Part shown: positions 60,701-64,000 of the stretch, in pieces
How positions within the stretch are numbered: position 1 is the first letter of the stretch
Layout: each line of letters begins with the position of its first letter
DNA from: Dactylosporangium vinaceum
Lineage (GTDB): Bacteria > Actinomycetota > Actinomycetes > Mycobacteriales > Micromonosporaceae
Reading direction: 5' to 3'
DNA: 64,000 nucleotides
Assembly: GCF_019904175.1 (NCBI RefSeq)
Contig: NZ_CP061913.1
Coordinates: forward strand, 6,696,001 to 6,760,000
Translations under genes and position numbers: made by a program
The notes under the pieces: model-generated
Database searches by the model: none
Seen by the model: only the letters and a program-made list of their open reading frames with translations
What the model was told of the DNA's origin: nothing

Positions 60701-60841
60701 TTGCAACGGTCGCAGTGGCAGTTCGCCGATCTTCACATCCAGGCCGCCGGCCGCGTGACCAGACCGGCGAGCTCCACTGCCACGACATGGCCGCTGACCT
60801 CGTCGCCCCCGCCGCCGGCGCTGCGAACGCAGCAAAGGACG

Positions 60842-61291
60842 TCACCGACCGCCCGCACCACGCCCGAAGTCCTCCGGCGCGGTCCGAAGCCGCTCCTCCA
60901 TCGCCGCCTCGATCGCATTGTCCTCGGGCCGTCTGCCCCTGCGGTTCCAGTACTCGACGTTGAGGCTTTCCGCGCGCGCGTAGTTCTCATGATCGGCTGC
61001 GAGGGCACGCATCAACTCGGCCAGATCCGCCAAGCCGAAGTAGTCACAGGCCGTAGCCACCCTCGTCATCCGTTCAGCCGGATGCCAGCGCAGAGCCTCG
61101 CTCAGTCCACTGGCCATGACCCGATCGTCGAACCAGCGAATGTAGGCGAGGTGGCGCATCGCAGGGGGCTCAGCGTCGGCAACATGTTCGCCCTCGCCAT
61201 ACATTCGCATATACAGGTCGCCGCTGTCGTTCCAGACCTGCTCGCCCATGTCACTGAACAAGGTGCCCCGATCGTCATGCCGGAAGTCCAC
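60842..61291 (-). CDS. candidate immunity protein for the RHS toxin (DUF4375-like)
   Basis: A 149-residue acidic protein. Segments YIRWFDDRVMASGLSEALRW and ATACDYFGLADLAELMRALA recall the DUF4375/DMP19 family used as immunity proteins in polymorphic toxin systems, although the match is tentative. GTG 61291 is chosen because GGAGG lies 6 nt upstream, within the toxin's last codons. The gene overlaps the toxin stop by 17 nt, the position expected for a cognate immunity gene. An ATG at 61306 in frame is an alternative. Confidence 0.7.
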   Translation of the reverse strand: MDFRHDDRGTLFSDMGEQVWNDSGDLYMRMYGEGEHVADAEPPAMRHLAYIRWFDDRVMASGLSEALRWHPAERMTRVATACDYFGLADLAELMRALAADHENYARAESLNVEYWNRRGRRPEDNAIEAAMEERLRTAPEDFGRGAGGR

Positions 61292-64000
61292 GCCCTTCCT
61301 CCAGGGCATTGACAATGTACAACCCAAAGCTGCGTTGCTGTTCATACGTCCACCCTTGCCGGGCGATCCAGACCCGCAGCGGCATTTTGTTCGTGTAGCT
61401 GTGGCTCGAGCTGTAGTACTTACCTTTTGCGGTGTTCAGATCCTTGTTCATGATGATGAGATTGTCGGGGTGGTTGACGATGCGGGAATCGAAACCGCTC
61501 ATCCATGGGTCGATCTGTGACTGCTCGACGACGTGCTCCCAGCTCGCATCGGCCCCGCCCCAGGCCGACGCTGGCCCGAGGGCCTTCTGCGCATCGTCCC
61601 AAGTCGACCAGCCGAGCAACGGGTTCGGGCAGTTGTGGACCAGGACGGGCGCCGTACCGGCCAGCACGTAGTACGTGTGCAGGGCGCCGACGGTGAGGTC
61701 ACGCATCTGGCGGCTGGCGGTGAAGACGACGACCTCGAGCACGGTCTGTGCCGAGCCGTCCGCCGCATGCAGGCGGTCGGTCGGGCGAAGGTCGGCGGCG
61801 TCGGTCCACTGGTTGCGGGACTCGTTCCAGAACGGGTGGTGCTGCGTCGTATGGAGGACCGAAGCCCCATCGGCACCGAGAACTGTGACGTCGGCCAGGT
61901 CCTCGTCCTGGTTGATGTGCAGCGCCGTGACGGGCTCCGTGGTGTCGGCGCCGGTCAGCGGGTCGGTGGACTTGACCTCGTCGCCGACGTCAACGTCCTT
62001 GATCTGCTTGGTGGTTGAGTCGGCCAACAGGACCGGCGTGTCAGGCGCGAAGCTGTGCAGGCAGCCACCTCCGGCCGCCAGCATCCGCTCGCCGGCGGCT
62101 TCGGCGGCGTGCGCTCCGGCGCCTCCGCCCGGGATGAAGCCGAGTGCGTCGAACCCCATGCCGAGGGCGAAGCCGCCCGCGGCCATCCAGCCGTCCTTGT
62201 ACGCGCCCGAGTTGACGAACTCGTAGGTACGGTCGGCCATCGAGATGGCGGACATGGTGCCGTTGGTGACCGCGCACAGCACCGGGTTGAAGCAAGAGGC
62301 GATGCTCAGGATGGTGCCGCCGGCCTCGACCCAGCCCTTGTTGCCGTTCCACCACCAGCCTGGATGGTTCCAGCCGCACTTGACGTCGAAGAAGCCGCAG
62401 GACGGCGGGGGCGGGGGCGGTGGCGGCGCGGTGGGACAGCGCACCTTCGGCTTGTGGCTGTTCACGACGCGCTCGGGATGCGGCGTCGTAGTGGTGCCCT
62501 TGAAGATGGGGCCGAGGTTGACCCACTCCACCTCGACCCACACGAAGCCCCACACGTTGGGCATGAGGATGTTCTGGTTGGTGCAGTTACCGCTGGACAG
62601 ACAGACATAATGCAGCTCGAGCTTGACCCGGAAGAGGTATTTGCCGTCGCTGCGCGTCTCGTACTTGACGTCCGATCCGGCGTGGCCGCCGTCGTCGCGG
62701 GTCAGGCCGGACGGGTCGCTGCTGGACACCGGGTTGTAGTTGGCGTACCCGTAGCTGTTGAAGGCCTGCGGGTCGCCACTGTTGAAGACCGGGTCGGCGG
62801 ATATGAACCGGCCCAGATCCGCGTCGTACGGGCGGGCACCGACCTGGGTCAGGCCGGTCGGGTCAGTGATACCGCCGACGAAGCCGCGGGTCGTCGGCCA
62901 GGCCGCAACGGCGCCGCGGACGTTGCCGAACGGGTTGGTCCGGCGTTGGGTCTTCGTCAGGTCCGACGCCTTGAATACCAGGTCGCCGGTGCCATGCTGA
63001 TCGGCAATGGTCCAGGCGAGGCCGCCGGCGGTCGTGCGAACGGCGCTGCCGCCGTAGAACCGGGTCGTGGTGACCTGATTCGTCGGGGACAGGTGGACCT
63101 CCTGCCCGCCCAGGTACAACGTGGTGCCGGTGGAGTCGCGGGCGATGAGCCGGCTGCCGGACGCGTCGTACACGTAGCTCGACGAGCCGGCCGTGTCGGT
63201 GACCGAGCTGAGCTGACCCTCCGCGTCCCAGGTCAGGCCCTGCGCGGGCCGGCCGGCGACCGCGCGGGTCGTGGTGTTGCCGGCGTCGTCGTAGTTGTAG
63301 GTGTTGGTTGCCATGACGGTGCCGGCCGGGTTCTTCACCACGACCTTGTCCAGCGTGTGCGGCTGGCCGTCGGTGGGCAGGACGTACGTCGAGGTAGCCG
63401 TCGTGTCGCCGGCGGCGGTGCGGTCCTTCTGGGTCGCCCGGTTGCCGGCCTGGTCGTAGGTCCACGACTGCCAGTACGGGCTCGGCCCGCCCAGTGCCGA
63501 CCACTGCACGTTCGCCGGGTCGGCGCCGCAGTCGCCATTCGTCGGCGTCCACGCGTTCGTCAGGTGCTGCAGATAGTCGTACCGGAAACACTGGTTGTCG
63601 TCCGGGCCGGCGCTGTACTGCGCCGTCAGGTCCTTCAACATGGTGATCCGCCCCGAGTTGTCGTAACTCGGATACAGGTCTTGATAGACCTTCGAGGTGT
63701 CGTCGTTGTCGTAGACACCGTGCTCCACCAGCCGGCCCGTGCCCGGCTCGTAGGCCCACACCTGAGCCAGGTTCCTGCTGCCGCCGTCGTTGTACACGGT
63801 GGCGGTCATCCGCCCCGCCCAGTCGTACGCCGTGGCCTTGATGTAGGTGTTCAGGCCGGCCAGTGTCGTGGGATTGCCGAGGGTATCGTACCCGTACGTC
63901 AGCGTCTCGGCCGGCTGTGAACCCGTACCGATGCCACCGATCGCCGGCAGCTTCGCCGTCGCGACGCTGCCGTCCGGGTTGTAGCTCGTCTCGGTCGTAT
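61275..64000 (-). CDS. RHS-repeat polymorphic toxin with Hint domain and HNH-like nuclease tip (N-terminus outside window)
   Basis: At least 907 residues, open to the right edge. From the N-terminal side: YD/RHS repeats (YDTLGN, YNYDDAGNTTTR, WDAEGQLSSV, YVYDASGSRLIA) and the RHS core end (ARPYDADLGRFISADP to SDPSG, about 62700-62860). Then a variable region with a poly-Pro run (about 62400-62430) and a hydrophobic Gly/Ala segment. A Hint (intein-like) domain spans 62063-61629, starting CLHSFAPDTPVLLAD and ending VLVHNC, with a His in TTQHHPF. The 117-residue tip (61628-61278) has WEHVVEQSQ and NHPDNLIIMN, the E-H and N-x-x-N-I pattern of HNH nucleases. The Hint domain probably releases the tip. 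The immunity candidate overlaps the stop codon. Confidence 0.9.
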   Translation of the reverse strand, partial: TTETSYNPDGSVATAKLPAIGGIGTGSQPAETLTYGYDTLGNPTTLAGLNTYIKATAYDWAGRMTATVYNDGGSRNLAQVWAYEPGTGRLVEHGVYDNDDTSKVYQDLYPSYDNSGRITMLKDLTAQYSAGPDDNQCFRYDYLQHLTNAWTPTNGDCGADPANVQWSALGGPSPYWQSWTYDQAGNRATQKDRTAAGDTTATSTYVLPTDGQPHTLDKVVVKNPAGTVMATNTYNYDDAGNTTTRAVAGRPAQGLTWDAEGQLSSVTDTAGSSSYVYDASGSRLIARDSTGTTLYLGGQEVHLSPTNQVTTTRFYGGSAVRTTAGGLAWTIADQHGTGDLVFKASDLTKTQRRTNPFGNVRGAVAAWPTTRGFVGGITDPTGLTQVGARPYDADLGRFISADPVFNSGDPQAFNSYGYANYNPVSSSDPSGLTRDDGGHAGSDVKYETRSDGKYLFRVKLELHYVCLSSGNCTNQNILMPNVWGFVWVEVEWVNLGPIFKGTTTTPHPERVVNSHKPKVRCPTAPPPPPPPPSCGFFDVKCGWNHPGWWWNGNKGWVEAGGTILSIASCFNPVLCAVTNGTMSAISMADRTYEFVNSGAYKDGWMAAGGFALGMGFDALGFIPGGGAGAHAAEAAGERMLAAGGGCLHSFAPDTPVLLADSTTKQIKDVDVGDEVKSTDPLTGADTTEPVTALHINQDEDLADVTVLGADGASVLHTTQHHPFWNESRNQWTDAADLRPTDRLHAADGSAQTVLEVVVFTASRQMRDLTVGALHTYYVLAGTAPVLVHNCPNPLLGWSTWDDAQKALGPASAWGGADASWEHVVEQSQIDPWMSGFDSRIVNHPDNLIIMNKDLNTAKGKYYSSSHSYTNKMPLRVWIARQGWTYEQQRSFGLYIVNALEEGRGLPA

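Overview
The window is very GC-rich with strong G/C third-position bias and many GTG starts. Family content (SCO6745-type protein, MocR regulators, SigE-type sigma factors paired with beta-propeller proteins, AfsR-like HTH/NB-ARC/TPR regulator, GH43/GH51 enzymes, CBM2 protein, RHS toxin) points to a filamentous actinobacterium. A sigma-FliA-like promoter in front of a chemoreceptor would fit a motile, zoospore-forming member of the Micromonosporaceae such as an Actinoplanes relative; that assignment is inference. No rRNA, tRNA or CRISPR array was seen.

Layout. 1-12 kb: the end of an SCO6745-family gene, a MOSC/FAD/2Fe-2S oxidoreductase, an atypical response regulator overlapping a small kinase-like gene, a carboxylesterase, a GGDEF-EAL enzyme, a ribbon-helix-helix regulator with a dense operator array ahead of a DUF4097 gene, a TVP38-family membrane protein, an M20 hydrolase and an unknown. 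12-25 kb: a secreted beta-helix protein divergent from a DUF1996 secreted protein with two LacI-type operators between them; a MocR regulator divergent from an MFS exporter across a 28-bp inverted repeat; a very unusual single-chain sigma factor / zinc motif / membrane / extracellular beta-propeller protein; a GH51 arabinofuranosidase behind the relic of a sugar ABC permease. 25-40 kb: a PadR/ABC operon, a MOSC gene overlapping a catalytically dead hydrolase fragment, an SMP-30 protein, a chemoreceptor, two SigE/beta-propeller modules, GH43 with a LacI-type operator, a beta-helix lipoprotein and a CBM2 protein. 40-46.6 kb: an AfsR-like regulator that seems to use an ATC start, an XRE regulator/SDR pair, and a two-gene operon of a ubiquitin/MoaD-like small protein ending in Gly-Gly plus a DUF4132 protein.

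46.6-53 kb is accessory DNA: a fragment of an NRPS adenylation domain, then a 2.7-kb mobile element with two tyrosine recombinases, a small third protein and perfect 12-bp terminal inverted repeats, then visibly more AT-rich DNA with a membrane-anchored protein, a conserved unknown and a RusA-like protein. 53-64 kb returns to host-like composition: secreted and lipoprotein genes, a SNF2 helicase, an RraA-family protein, and finally an immunity-candidate gene and the 3' end of an RHS polymorphic toxin with a Hint domain and an HNH-like nuclease tip.

A recurrent feature is apparent leaderless transcription: TANNNT boxes lie 6-8 nt before the start codon of at least nine genes. Coordinates of starts were chosen from these boxes or from Shine-Dalgarno sequences where visible. 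All functional statements rest on reading the translated sequence; no database search was run.
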